The notes beneath the pieces were generated by a model. The model saw nothing but the letters and a program-made list of their open reading frames with translations. It was not told where the DNA came from and made no database searches. Position numbers and translations under genes: made by a program. A DNA stretch of 64,000 nt from a bacterium. Its GTDB lineage: Bacteria; Desulfobacterota; Deferrisomatia; Deferrisomatales; BM512. The DNA lies in assembly GCA_004322275.1 (NCBI GenBank), contig SCTA01000013.1, positions 1 to 64,000 on the forward strand, given 5' to 3'. Shown piece after piece: positions 1 to 8,204 of the stretch (its first letter is position 1; each line of letters begins with the position of its first letter).

Positions 1-180
1 AGGGAGCGGAGGCGGAAAGGGCGGCGGGGGGGTCTTAGTGAGCGCAGCGAACGGGTGCCCCCTCACGCCCCCGCCGCAGCGACCGGTCGCTCGTAGAGCG
101 AGCGGAACCTCCCGGGCCGATTTCTTGGGTACTTCTTTCTAAAAGAAGTACCCAAGGAGCGCGAGGCAATGCCTCGCAAG
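1..180. repeat. Dispersed repeat family B, copy 1 (cut by window edge)
   Basis: The first ~130 bases match 32109-32240 in the same orientation with only a few differences. Both copies contain a small CGCTCG/GCGAGCG hairpin and end in a long A/T-centred hairpin (here around 126-156, arms TTGGGTACTTCTTT and its complement), followed by a short GC palindrome and GCAAG. No gene is visible. The start is cut off by the window edge, so the full unit length is unknown. Positions 181-243 also hold no recognisable gene, only a short palindrome (GTGGGC/GCCCAC) at about 212-227. Confidence 0.8.
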
Positions 181-243
181 TGTAGAATTACATTAATGTT
201 TTTAGGATTTAGTGGGCCGAGCCCACCTGCGGCTAGTTACCAA

Positions 244-1158
244 TCACGATTTGCGATGTGGCACCCGCAATGGTCCTGTTTTTTCAATCAGGTATTTCAT
301 CCAGCCCATGCGTTCCATTTCTTCCCGGACAGCAAGTGCTTCTTTTCCGTCTGCAACCTGGCAGCTTTCTCCCTCAGCAAATATATAGTCATCCGGGTAC
401 CAAGCCACCCAATGGCTTGGTATCAAAGGCTCCGGAAATACGAGTCCTTCAACGAGATTATTGACATCTTTTTCAGGCAATACACAACCGAAGGGATGAA
501 TATTGAACTGCCATAAAACAAGCACCATTGCTTTGATTTGTATTCTGGTCCTTGTATACCCCCAACACAAAGTATCATTAAGGGGGTAATATCTCCAGAT
601 AGACTTCTCTCCAATATCATCCCAGTGATATAGCAAGCCTCTAAAAACAAAAGCTACGTGAAATCTGGATTCATCTTTTTGCAATCTATCGCTCTCGCAT
701 TTAATTACAAAAGCTTGTATTTCTCCATGCTCTGCTTTTATACTTTCCAAAAAATCAATGAATCCTCTTAGGTTTTTATCATAGTATTTATAGGGGTAAA
801 TTTCTGATTTTACACCATCCAGCCAATTTCTGGTAATGCCAAAGCTTGAGCATGTATAGTTTAATATTGTATCAGATATTTCATGCATTAATTTTTCATC
901 TGTTTCTAAATGAGCAATTTTAAGACCATAATTATCCCCGAGAAAACGCGGAATTTGCATGCGTTCTATCCCGTGAGCTTTATATATGGCGACAAATCTG
1001 CCAACCAGTTCATGGGCTTCACTTTTAGGGAGGGCTAAGCTTGGCGTACTAGCTTTCTTAATATGGAGTTTGCGCCTCTTCGATTCAAAGTATATTGCTG
1101 CTATTCCTGCCAGAGCGCTTATCCCCGTCCATTTTGAATTTGACAACCATTCAAACAT
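244..1158 (-). CDS. Orphan protein of unknown function with N-terminal membrane anchor
   Basis: A 304-residue protein I do not recognise. A hydrophobic stretch at about residues 12-25 followed by Lys/Arg-rich sequence suggests a single N-terminal membrane anchor with a cytoplasmic body. The body is rich in Trp, Tyr and Phe, and no catalytic motif is evident. The coding DNA is visibly more AT-rich than the GC-rich metabolic genes that follow and uses many A/T-ending codons, and it lies next to a dispersed repeat, so recent horizontal acquisition is likely. The ATG at 1156-1158 is the natural start because the anchor begins directly after it. It stands alone with no operon partner. Confidence 0.6.
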   Translation of the reverse strand: MFEWLSNSKWTGISALAGIAAIYFESKRRKLHIKKASTPSLALPKSEAHELVGRFVAIYKAHGIERMQIPRFLGDNYGLKIAHLETDEKLMHEISDTILNYTCSSFGITRNWLDGVKSEIYPYKYYDKNLRGFIDFLESIKAEHGEIQAFVIKCESDRLQKDESRFHVAFVFRGLLYHWDDIGEKSIWRYYPLNDTLCWGYTRTRIQIKAMVLVLWQFNIHPFGCVLPEKDVNNLVEGLVFPEPLIPSHWVAWYPDDYIFAEGESCQVADGKEALAVREEMERMGWMKYLIEKTGPLRVPHRKS

Positions 1159-1328
1159 AATGCCCCTATACGAATGTGCATACCCTTACAGTCAGAGTTA
1201 ATGCCATTCGCCTCTATGTTAGAAAAGCACTCTTCTGGAATCTAATTTGATAATGCCAGCCTTAAAAGTCAACTTCTATTTATTATGCAGTCCTAAACAT
1301 CGGCGTATATGAAGAGACAAAATCACCA

Positions 1329-1362
1329 CAAAAAAAAAGCCGCCTTCACGGTGGAAGGCGGC
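1329..1362 (-). terminator. Rho-independent terminator downstream of sucD
   Basis: On the minus strand a 9-bp GC-rich stem (GCCGCCTTC/GAAGGCGGC, arms 1339-1347 and 1354-1362) with a 6-base loop is followed by a run of eight or more T. It lies about 110 bp past the sucD stop and would end the long TCA/Hdr transcript. The rest of 1159-1468 contains only this terminator and the REP-like repeat at 1395-1457. Confidence 0.85.
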
Positions 1363-1394
1363 CACATTTTGCGTTTGCTTGTTGTGTTTAAAAT

Positions 1395-1457
1395 GGTGCG
1401 TTACGCCGCTTCGCGGCTAACACACCCTACACTGGTTTCCCGCCTTCGCGGGAATGA
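1395..1457. repeat. REP-like palindromic repeats
   Basis: Two short hairpin units sit side by side. The first is GGTGCGTTACG...CTAACACACCCTAC, related to the elements at 31735, 31930 and 34388. The second is the CCCGCCTTCGCGGGAATGACG hairpin, seen again near 20527 and 34357. They recur only in intergenic space in this window. Confidence 0.65.
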
Positions 1458-1468
1458 CGATCAATGAC

Positions 1469-2338
1469 CTACTTGAGCAGTTCCGCCATTTTCTTCCCCA
1501 TATCCGCTGGCGACTTGACTACGTGGGCTCCGGCGGCGGTGAGGGCTGCCATCTTTTCGGCGGCGGTGCCCTTGCCTCCCGCTATTATCGCGCCCGCGTG
1601 GCCCATGCGCTTGCCTTTGGGGGCGGTCTGCCCGGCGATGAAGGAGACGACGGGCACCTTTATGTTGGCCTTGATGTAGGCGGCGGCTTCCTCTTCGGCG
1701 CTTCCGCCGATCTCGCCGATCATTATTATCCCTTCGGTCTCCGGGTCGTCCTTGAAGAGCCCCAGGGCGTCGACGAAAGTGGTGCCGATTATCGGGTCGC
1801 CGCCGATGCCGAGGCAGGTGGTCTGGCCGATGCCGAGGGCGGTGAGCTGGCCGACGGCCTCGTAAGTCAGCGTGCCGGAGCGTGATATTACGCCGACGGG
1901 GCCTTTCTTGTGGATGTGGCCGGGCATGATGCCCGCCTTGCACTCTTCCGGGGTGATGACGCCGGGGCAGTTGGGGCCGACGAGGTGAACCCTGCGGCCG
2001 CAAAGGGCGCGCTTGACGCCTATCATGTCGCGCGCGGGGATGCCTTCGGTGATGCAGATGATCACTTCGATTCCGGCGTCGGCGGCTTCGATGATGGCGT
2101 CGGCGGCGAAGGCGGCGGGGACGAAGATCATCGAGGCGTTGGCCCCGGCTTCCTTGACGGCCTGATCGACGGTGTCGAAGACCGGGACGCCGATGATGGA
2201 CTGCCCGCCCTTGCCGGGGGTGACGCCGCCGACGAGGTTTGTGCCGTATTTCTGGCACTGCTCGGAGTGGAATTTGCCGTTACTGCCGGTGATGCCCTGG
2301 GTTATGAGGCGGGTGTTTTTATTGACTAGTATGCTCAT
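1469..2338 (-). CDS. sucD: Succinate-CoA ligase, alpha subunit
   Basis: Catalyses, with SucC, the reversible conversion of succinyl-CoA to succinate with nucleotide triphosphate formation. The 289-residue length is normal. The N-terminal CoA-binding Rossmann region starts with the typical [15 protein letters not shown], and the active-site histidine lies in [11 protein letters not shown] at about residue 247, where a phosphohistidine forms during turnover. It follows sucC by 12 bp on the same strand and is the last gene of the long TCA/Hdr run, ahead of a strong terminator. In an anaerobe the enzyme may run in either direction; direction cannot be read from sequence. Confidence 0.97.
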   Translation of the reverse strand: MSILVNKNTRLITQGITGSNGKFHSEQCQKYGTNLVGGVTPGKGGQSIIGVPVFDTVDQAVKEAGANASMIFVPAAFAADAIIEAADAGIEVIICITEGIPARDMIGVKRALCGRRVHLVGPNCPGVITPEECKAGIMPGHIHKKGPVGVISRSGTLTYEAVGQLTALGIGQTTCLGIGGDPIIGTTFVDALGLFKDDPETEGIIMIGEIGGSAEEEAAAYIKANIKVPVVSFIAGQTAPKGKRMGHAGAIIAGGKGTAAEKMAALTAAGAHVVKSPADMGKKMAELLK

Positions 2339-2350
2339 TGTTGTCCCCTC

Positions 2351-3514
<1,164 letters not shown>

Positions 3515-3526
3515 CCAGCCTCCGCA

Positions 3527-3579
3527 TGAAAGTCTTCTATACCCCGCCTACGTCGTATCCGGAGTGCAGAAGACTTTCA
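3527..3579 (-). promoter_or_regulatory. Intercistronic stem-loop between frdA and sucC
   Basis: Perfect 12-bp arms TGAAAGTCTTCT (3527-3538) and AGAAGACTTTCA (3568-3579) enclose a 29-base loop, just upstream of the sucC ribosome binding site. On the minus strand the T/A-rich side precedes the stem, so it is not an intrinsic terminator for the operon. It could stabilise or process the mRNA, or modulate sucC translation; the role is not known. Confidence 0.5.
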
Positions 3580-3668
3580 AATTTTTCAGTTTATCCAATC
3601 AGGTTAAGCGAAACCCTCGTCCCCAGGTGCGATGCCGATAGCCGGGATGAAGCGTCGTCCGCACTTCC

Positions 3669-5348
3669 TTAACGCATGGTGCCTTCGTAATGAGCCGTAA
3701 GCTGATGCTGTCTGACTTCCGGCGTAGTGTAATCCGGCAGCAGTATCGGCGCGATCCTGTCCTTGGGGATGTCGCCGAGGGAATCCAGCTCCTTCGTCAG
3801 CCCCTTGATGTGGTCGAGGGTGGGAGCGCCAAGCTCGCCCGAAATTCCCTTGATGTACTCCACCGCGCTCTTGCCGGCCCTTCTGCCGAAGACGGTTACG
3901 TCCAGCAGGGAGTTGCCCATCAGGCGGTTCTCGCCGTGTACGCCGCCGGTGACCTCGCCCGCCGCGAAGAGGCCGGGGACGCCGGTTTCGGTGTTGGCGT
4001 TGATGCGAATCCCGCCGTTCTGGTAGTGGAGGGTGGGATAGATCAGCATCGGCTCTTTGCGGATATCGATGCCGTAGCGGATGAACTGCATGAACTTCGC
4101 GGGAAGCTCGCGCTCCACCGTGCCGGGGCCGTCGAGGAGCTCTATCATCGGGGAATCGAGCCAGACGCCGAGCCTGCCGACGGGGGTGCGGATTCCAAGC
4201 CCCCTTTCGGTGCATTCGCGGATAATCGCCGCCGATTCCACGTCTCTGGGCTCGCGCTCGAAGACGAACTGCTCGCCGTTTATGTTCAGCAGGTTGGCTC
4301 CCAGGCCGCGCACCTTCTCGGTGATGAGGAGGCCGACGTTCTGCTCCGGGTAGGCGGCTCCCGTCGGGTGATACTGGGTGGAGTGGAGGAAATCGAAGGC
4401 CGCCCCGGCGCGGTAGGCCAGCACGAGGCCGTCGGCTGTCGCTCCGTAGTGGTTGGTGCAGGCGAACCCCTGTATGTGGAGCCTGCCGTTGCCGCCGGTG
4501 GCTATGACCACGGCTTTGGCGCGAATCACCATGTACTCCTCTGTTTCGAGGTTGTACATGAGTGCGCCGCAAACCCTGCCCTGGGCGTCTTTCAGTATCT
4601 CGACCGCCGCGGTGAACTCGACGATGTCGATGGAAGCGGTGCGGCTTCTCGCCTCGTCGCGGAGCACGCGCATTATCTCCGAGCCGGTCATGTCGCCCGC
4701 GGAGTGCATGCGCTTGCGGCAGGTTCCGCCGCCGTGGCGGACGAACATCCGCCCGTCCGGGTGCTTGTCGAACATCATGCCGAGCTGCTCCAGCCAGCGG
4801 ATGACGATGGGGGCGTCGTGGGTCAGCGCGGCGACCAGCTCGGGCTTGTTGGTGAAGTGCCCGCCGCCGATGCAGTCGAGGTAGTGGTAATAAGGGCTGT
4901 CAACCTCGTGGTCCGCGCCCTGAATGCCTCCTTCGGCCATGACGGTGTTGGCGTCGCCGTGGCGAAGTTTGGTGGCGAGGATTACCTTTGACCCGTTCTC
5001 GGCCGCTATGAGCGCCGCCGAAGTGCCCGCTCCGCCCGCCCCGATTACGAGAACGTCGGTCGTCTTCGTTTCGAGGTCGTCGAAATTGACCAGATCGGGG
5101 TTTATGCGCGGGTAGGACTCAAGGCAGGCGACCACCTCTTCGGGATAGACGTCGCCCTTGTTCTGCCCGTAGCGCACTGCGACGCGCCCCTCCGGCATGT
5201 AATCCGGGTGGAACTTCGAGAGCACGTCGTGGCGCTGGTCGAGCGTCATAGGTGTGAAATTTTCGCCGCGCCTGTTGCGCTCCACGCGCTCGCTTCTCGT
5301 GGCCTCGACGCGCTTGATCAGTTCTTTCATTTCGGGCGTGTAACCCAT
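3669..5348 (-). CDS. frdA: Fumarate reductase/succinate dehydrogenase flavoprotein subunit, probably non-covalent FAD
   Basis: Interconverts fumarate and succinate. The 559-residue protein has a ~95-residue N-terminal extension before the FAD fold (GAGGAG at 103-108). Active-site elements are present: HPTG (327-330), TEKVRGLGA, the histidine of TLHYQNGG, and GENRLMGNSLLD. At the position where SdhA/FrdA carry the flavin-linking histidine (SHTVAAEGG in E. coli FrdA) this protein reads ANTVMAEGG with N134, so FAD is probably not covalently bound. The start has a strong ribosome site (AGGAG, 7 bases upstream). frdB precedes it on the same strand. No cytochrome b or SdhC/D anchor gene is nearby, while Hdr genes are, which suggests a soluble thiol:fumarate-reductase-like or Hdr-coupled enzyme (inference). 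Confidence 0.92.
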   Translation of the reverse strand: MGYTPEMKELIKRVEATRSERVERNRRGENFTPMTLDQRHDVLSKFHPDYMPEGRVAVRYGQNKGDVYPEEVVACLESYPRINPDLVNFDDLETKTTDVLVIGAGGAGTSAALIAAENGSKVILATKLRHGDANTVMAEGGIQGADHEVDSPYYHYLDCIGGGHFTNKPELVAALTHDAPIVIRWLEQLGMMFDKHPDGRMFVRHGGGTCRKRMHSAGDMTGSEIMRVLRDEARSRTASIDIVEFTAAVEILKDAQGRVCGALMYNLETEEYMVIRAKAVVIATGGNGRLHIQGFACTNHYGATADGLVLAYRAGAAFDFLHSTQYHPTGAAYPEQNVGLLITEKVRGLGANLLNINGEQFVFEREPRDVESAAIIRECTERGLGIRTPVGRLGVWLDSPMIELLDGPGTVERELPAKFMQFIRYGIDIRKEPMLIYPTLHYQNGGIRINANTETGVPGLFAAGEVTGGVHGENRLMGNSLLDVTVFGRRAGKSAVEYIKGISGELGAPTLDHIKGLTKELDSLGDIPKDRIAPILLPDYTTPEVRQHQLTAHYEGTMR

Positions 5349-5385
5349 CTTGAATCTCCTGTTCAGATACGCATTATTTGCGTTC

Positions 5386-5515
5386 GGAGGTTTTTGAAAA
5401 CTATTGCGAGCCCCGCCTTCTGTGTCGCGTGCTCGCTCGGCGCTCGCCTAACAAAAAGTTATGTCTCGCTCCTCGCTGCGCGGCTCCTTGAATCCGGGGC
5501 TCTCATAACGTTTTC
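5386..5515. repeat. Dispersed repeat family A, copy 1
   Basis: Lies between frdB and frdA. It shares long blocks with 12590-12732 and 14498-14642: GGAGGTTTTTGAAAACT at one end, a CGCGTGCTCGCTCGGCG core, GTTATGTCTCGCT, then GGCTCCTTGAA and ACGTTTT. Its right end is more diverged than in the other copies. Confidence 0.8.
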
Positions 5516-5532
5516 CCCCAATCTCATATTTT

Positions 5533-6297
5533 TTAGAGGTTGGATTTATCTTCCGGCTCCCAGCCCCTTGAATTCATGGGCTCCGGCTCGCGGGCAACGT
5601 AGAGTTTTTTCAGTTCTTCCATCGAAAGGGCGGTAAGCGCTTCGAGCGCCGTGTCATACTTGCCCGATTCTATCTCCGTGACTCTCTTTTCCAGATGATC
5701 CGCCTGAGGAATGACGCACTTGCCGTAAAGCCTGCGGCAGAGCTGCGCAACGTGGTAGTGGGCGATCTGCGCGGGGCAGCGGGCGGAGCACATGCCGCAC
5801 TGGATGCAGTCGAAGGACTTTAGCGCCGCCTTCTTTATGTCTCCGCGCATCGCCGCGTTGATGTAGCCCATCACGTCTATCTCCATCGGGCAGGCGCGGG
5901 TGCAGGTGTTGCAGCCGACGCACTTCATTATCTCCGGATAGAGGACGGCGAGGGTCTCGGCGGCGGCCTTGAGCTCTTCGAGCTTGTAGACGGCGCGGTT
6001 GGCCGGGAAAAAGGGGAGCTGCGCCAGCACCATGTTCTCTTCGATGACCGTCTGGCAGGCCAGGCCGAAGTGGAGGGTGTAGTCCCCCATGACGCGCCAC
6101 ACCGTCGGGCAGGCGCCGCAGATGCCGCCCCTGCAGCCGCAGGCGCGTATGTACTTGTAGCCCGCGTACTCGATCGCCTTCTGTACGGTCAGAGTCTCGG
6201 GCAGCAGGTACTTCTTCCCCATGACGTAGACGGGGATGAGTTTCGCCCCTTCGGGAAGGATGGTCCTGTCTCCGCTGGCGATGGTTTTTTGACTCAT
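5533..6297 (-). CDS. frdB: Fumarate reductase/succinate dehydrogenase iron-sulfur subunit
   Basis: Electron-transfer partner of FrdA. The 254-residue protein has an N-terminal plant-type ferredoxin domain with cysteines at 53, 55, 60, 63 and 81 for a [2Fe-2S] cluster, then two bacterial-ferredoxin cysteine sets (126/129/132/136 and 164/167/170/174). The ATG at 6295-6297 is chosen because AGGAGG lies 7 bases upstream; a longer reading frame to 6450 runs into repeat DNA and is not the gene. The C-terminal helical region is typical of SdhB/FrdB. The second site reads CIQCGMC as in classical subunits, so whether it holds 3Fe or 4Fe cannot be settled by eye. No membrane anchor gene follows. Confidence 0.92.
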   Translation of the reverse strand: MSQKTIASGDRTILPEGAKLIPVYVMGKKYLLPETLTVQKAIEYAGYKYIRACGCRGGICGACPTVWRVMGDYTLHFGLACQTVIEENMVLAQLPFFPANRAVYKLEELKAAAETLAVLYPEIMKCVGCNTCTRACPMEIDVMGYINAAMRGDIKKAALKSFDCIQCGMCSARCPAQIAHYHVAQLCRRLYGKCVIPQADHLEKRVTEIESGKYDTALEALTALSMEELKKLYVAREPEPMNSRGWEPEDKSNL

Positions 6298-6316
6298 ATT
6301 AAATCCTCCTTGCAGG

Positions 6317-6440
6317 CTATATCCTTTGTTGGCTTCGTCTTTTTCCGCCATGCGTCGTTGCCGCCTCCGCCGGGCGCTCGCCGTATTCACGATACTGTCT
6401 TCGCGCCCTTGCTCGGCGACTCCTAGCCTGGTGAAAAAAT
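6317..6440 (-). repeat. Dispersed structured repeat family C, copy 1
   Basis: Read on the minus strand this matches 20596-20765 read on the plus strand. Both start TTTAAA(A/T)TT, contain GGCTTT and AGGAGTC, then an outer stem GGGCGC/GCGCCC (here 6403-6408 and 6372-6377), an inner hairpin with loop CGTGA, and AACGACGCA. Inner arms differ in a compensatory way (GTAT/ATAC here, GTAG/CTAC at 20712-20724). Confidence 0.65.
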
Positions 6441-6468
6441 CCAAAGCCAAATTTAAAAGCGGTTGTGC

Positions 6469-6535
6469 TGTCTCGCGTCTCGCTCCGCGTCTCCTTGAAA
6501 CCGGGGCTTCTCGCGACGTTTTTAAACAACCTCTA
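6469..6535. repeat. Dispersed repeat family A, partial copy 2
   Basis: Only the right half of the ~145-bp family A unit is present: TCTCGCTCCGCGTCTCCTTGA, the CGGGGCTTCTCGCGACG block and a TTTTTAAACAACCTC end. It abuts family C copy 1, so two repeat types are nested in the 283-bp gap between the frhB-like gene and frdB. Confidence 0.75.
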
Positions 6536-6580
6536 TAAACTTAACGCCTACTGTTGTTCTCTTGAATACCTGTTGCCAGC

Positions 6581-7717
6581 CTAATGATCTTTCGCGCCGG
6601 ACTCTGTCCGAAGTTCGTCTTCTCTGAACGTCGAAACCGGTACGGGCTCGTCGAGGCTCTTTCCGGCTTCGTAGCCGAGCATCGACTGCACCGAGGCGGC
6701 GGTCTTTCTAAAGAGCGTGGACACCGGGAGCCCCATCGGGCAAGCGGTGTCGCAAAGGCCGCAGCCTATGCAGGAAGAGGCCATGTGGCTGAGCCGGGTC
6801 ATGTGAAACAGCATGGTTTCGGAGGGCATCTTCTGCACGCCCTTCCTCGCCGCCCACCCGGCGTACCTGCTCCCCTCGTGCTCGAAGAGGGAGGATTTGA
6901 AGATGCAGACCTTGCAGTAGCAGATGGGGCAGTTCTCCATGCAGTTGAGGCAACGTATGCAGGTGGAGAAAGCCTTCTTGAACCCCTCAAGCGAACCGGC
7001 CTCGGACTCGAAAGTTTTGAAGAGCTCGTCGCGGGCCTTTTCCCTGAGCGCTCTGAGTTCAGCGATTACCTTTTCCCTCTCCGGAGAGGGTTCGGAGCCG
7101 AAAACCGCCAGCCCCGCCTTTTCCAGCTCTGCCGCGACCTTGTCTTCGGCCTCTATCTCAAGAGCCCCATCGCAGCCGAAGAGGTTCAGGCGGATGTCCC
7201 CGAACTTTGCGGAGGGGTTCTCGCAGATGTTGCAGGAGGAGCGGAAGTGGAGCTCTGCCGGAGGGACGATCGCTCCCGAAGCCATTTGCCCGATGAGCTT
7301 CGCGGCGGTTTTCACCGGGTCGAGCTTCGACTCCGCAAACCCCTTCAATTCGCAGGTTCCGGGGCAGTCTACGGTGATGAAGAGGATGTTCTCCGGCTTT
7401 ATCTGCCCGAGCTTTACAAGCTCCACCGCAGCCCTGGCCTCGCAGGGGCGAAGCACCGCCGCGACGCGGACGCCGGGGTCGGTGAAGGCGATGCGCGAGA
7501 GGGCGCGCGCGCCCTGAAACCCCATTACCGGAGCCCAGGGAAGGGCGGAGGCGCGAAGCTCCTCAGAGTCCGCGAAGAGAGCGAGGGCGACGCTCCCACC
7601 CGGCTGCACGGCGGGGACGAGAACCTCTTTCACCACGGACTTTTCAATCAGCCCGGCGAGGAACTCCCGCGAAGCGGTTACGGGATCGGATGTGCTGGTC
7701 AGTCTGCCGATATTCAT
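6581..7717 (-). CDS. FrhB/FdhB-like iron-sulfur flavoprotein subunit
   Basis: A 378-residue protein resembling the beta subunits of F420-reducing hydrogenase and formate dehydrogenase, which carry flavin and Fe-S clusters and exchange electrons with F420, NAD(P) or partner proteins. Cysteine sets lie at about 253-271 (CIRCLNCMENCPICYCKVC) and 316-326 (CIGCGLCDTACP), with further cysteines near 118-122 and 162-165. The start ATG touches the mvhD stop (TAAATG). No hydrogenase large subunit or formate dehydrogenase alpha is in the window, so it probably docks on the adjacent MvhD/HdrA as an electron input or output module. Which cofactor it uses cannot be told from sequence alone. Confidence 0.8.
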   Translation of the reverse strand: MNIGRLTSTSDPVTASREFLAGLIEKSVVKEVLVPAVQPGGSVALALFADSEELRASALPWAPVMGFQGARALSRIAFTDPGVRVAAVLRPCEARAAVELVKLGQIKPENILFITVDCPGTCELKGFAESKLDPVKTAAKLIGQMASGAIVPPAELHFRSSCNICENPSAKFGDIRLNLFGCDGALEIEAEDKVAAELEKAGLAVFGSEPSPEREKVIAELRALREKARDELFKTFESEAGSLEGFKKAFSTCIRCLNCMENCPICYCKVCIFKSSLFEHEGSRYAGWAARKGVQKMPSETMLFHMTRLSHMASSCIGCGLCDTACPMGLPVSTLFRKTAASVQSMLGYEAGKSLDEPVPVSTFREDELRTESGAKDH

Positions 7718-8167
7718 TTAAACGTCCCACTCTCTCTTGAATTCAGAGGGGCCAAGCGCCGCTATCTTCGCGGTCACCTCCCTCACCGTCTCGGCGAAAA
7801 GCCTTCCCTCGCTGGCGCTTATCCACTTAAGGGTGACGCGCTCCTCGGGGATGCCGAACTCTTTGAGGATGGTCTTGAGTATCGCGACCCTGCGGCGCGC
7901 CTTGTAGTTGCCGGACTGGTAGTGGCAGTCGCCGGGGTGGCAGCCGCCGATGATCACGCCGTCGGCCCCGTCCATCAGCGCCTTCATCACGTAGACCACG
8001 TCCACCGCGCCGGAGCACATGAGGTGAACGACGCGGACGTTGGGCGGATACTGCTGGCGGGTGGTGCCCGCGAGGTCCGCCCCGGTATAGGTGCACCAGT
8101 GGCAGAGGAAGGCCACTATGCGCGGCTCGAAGTTCTCAATATTCTTAGCTGTTTCCGACATGTCCAT
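7718..8167 (-). CDS. mvhD: MvhD-type [2Fe-2S] electron-transfer subunit
   Basis: A 149-residue protein of the MvhD/HdrD-delta family, which shuttles electrons from a hydrogenase or dehydrogenase to HdrA. Conserved cysteines are C22 and C25 (LCHWCTYTGAD), C51 (MCSGAVD), and C76 and C81 (GGCHPGDCHY). It sits between the fused hdrA and the frhB-like gene, the expected place for a linker between an oxidoreductase module and HdrA. ATG codons at 8165-8167 and two codons later are both possible; the first is used here. In some methanogens the MvhD homologue is a selenoprotein; this one is all cysteine. Confidence 0.92.
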   Translation of the reverse strand: MDMSETAKNIENFEPRIVAFLCHWCTYTGADLAGTTRQQYPPNVRVVHLMCSGAVDVVYVMKALMDGADGVIIGGCHPGDCHYQSGNYKARRRVAILKTILKEFGIPEERVTLKWISASEGRLFAETVREVTAKIAALGPSEFKREWDV

Positions 8168-8204
8168 TACCTTTTAAACCGCGCATGACGCGCGTGAAAA
8201 TAAC

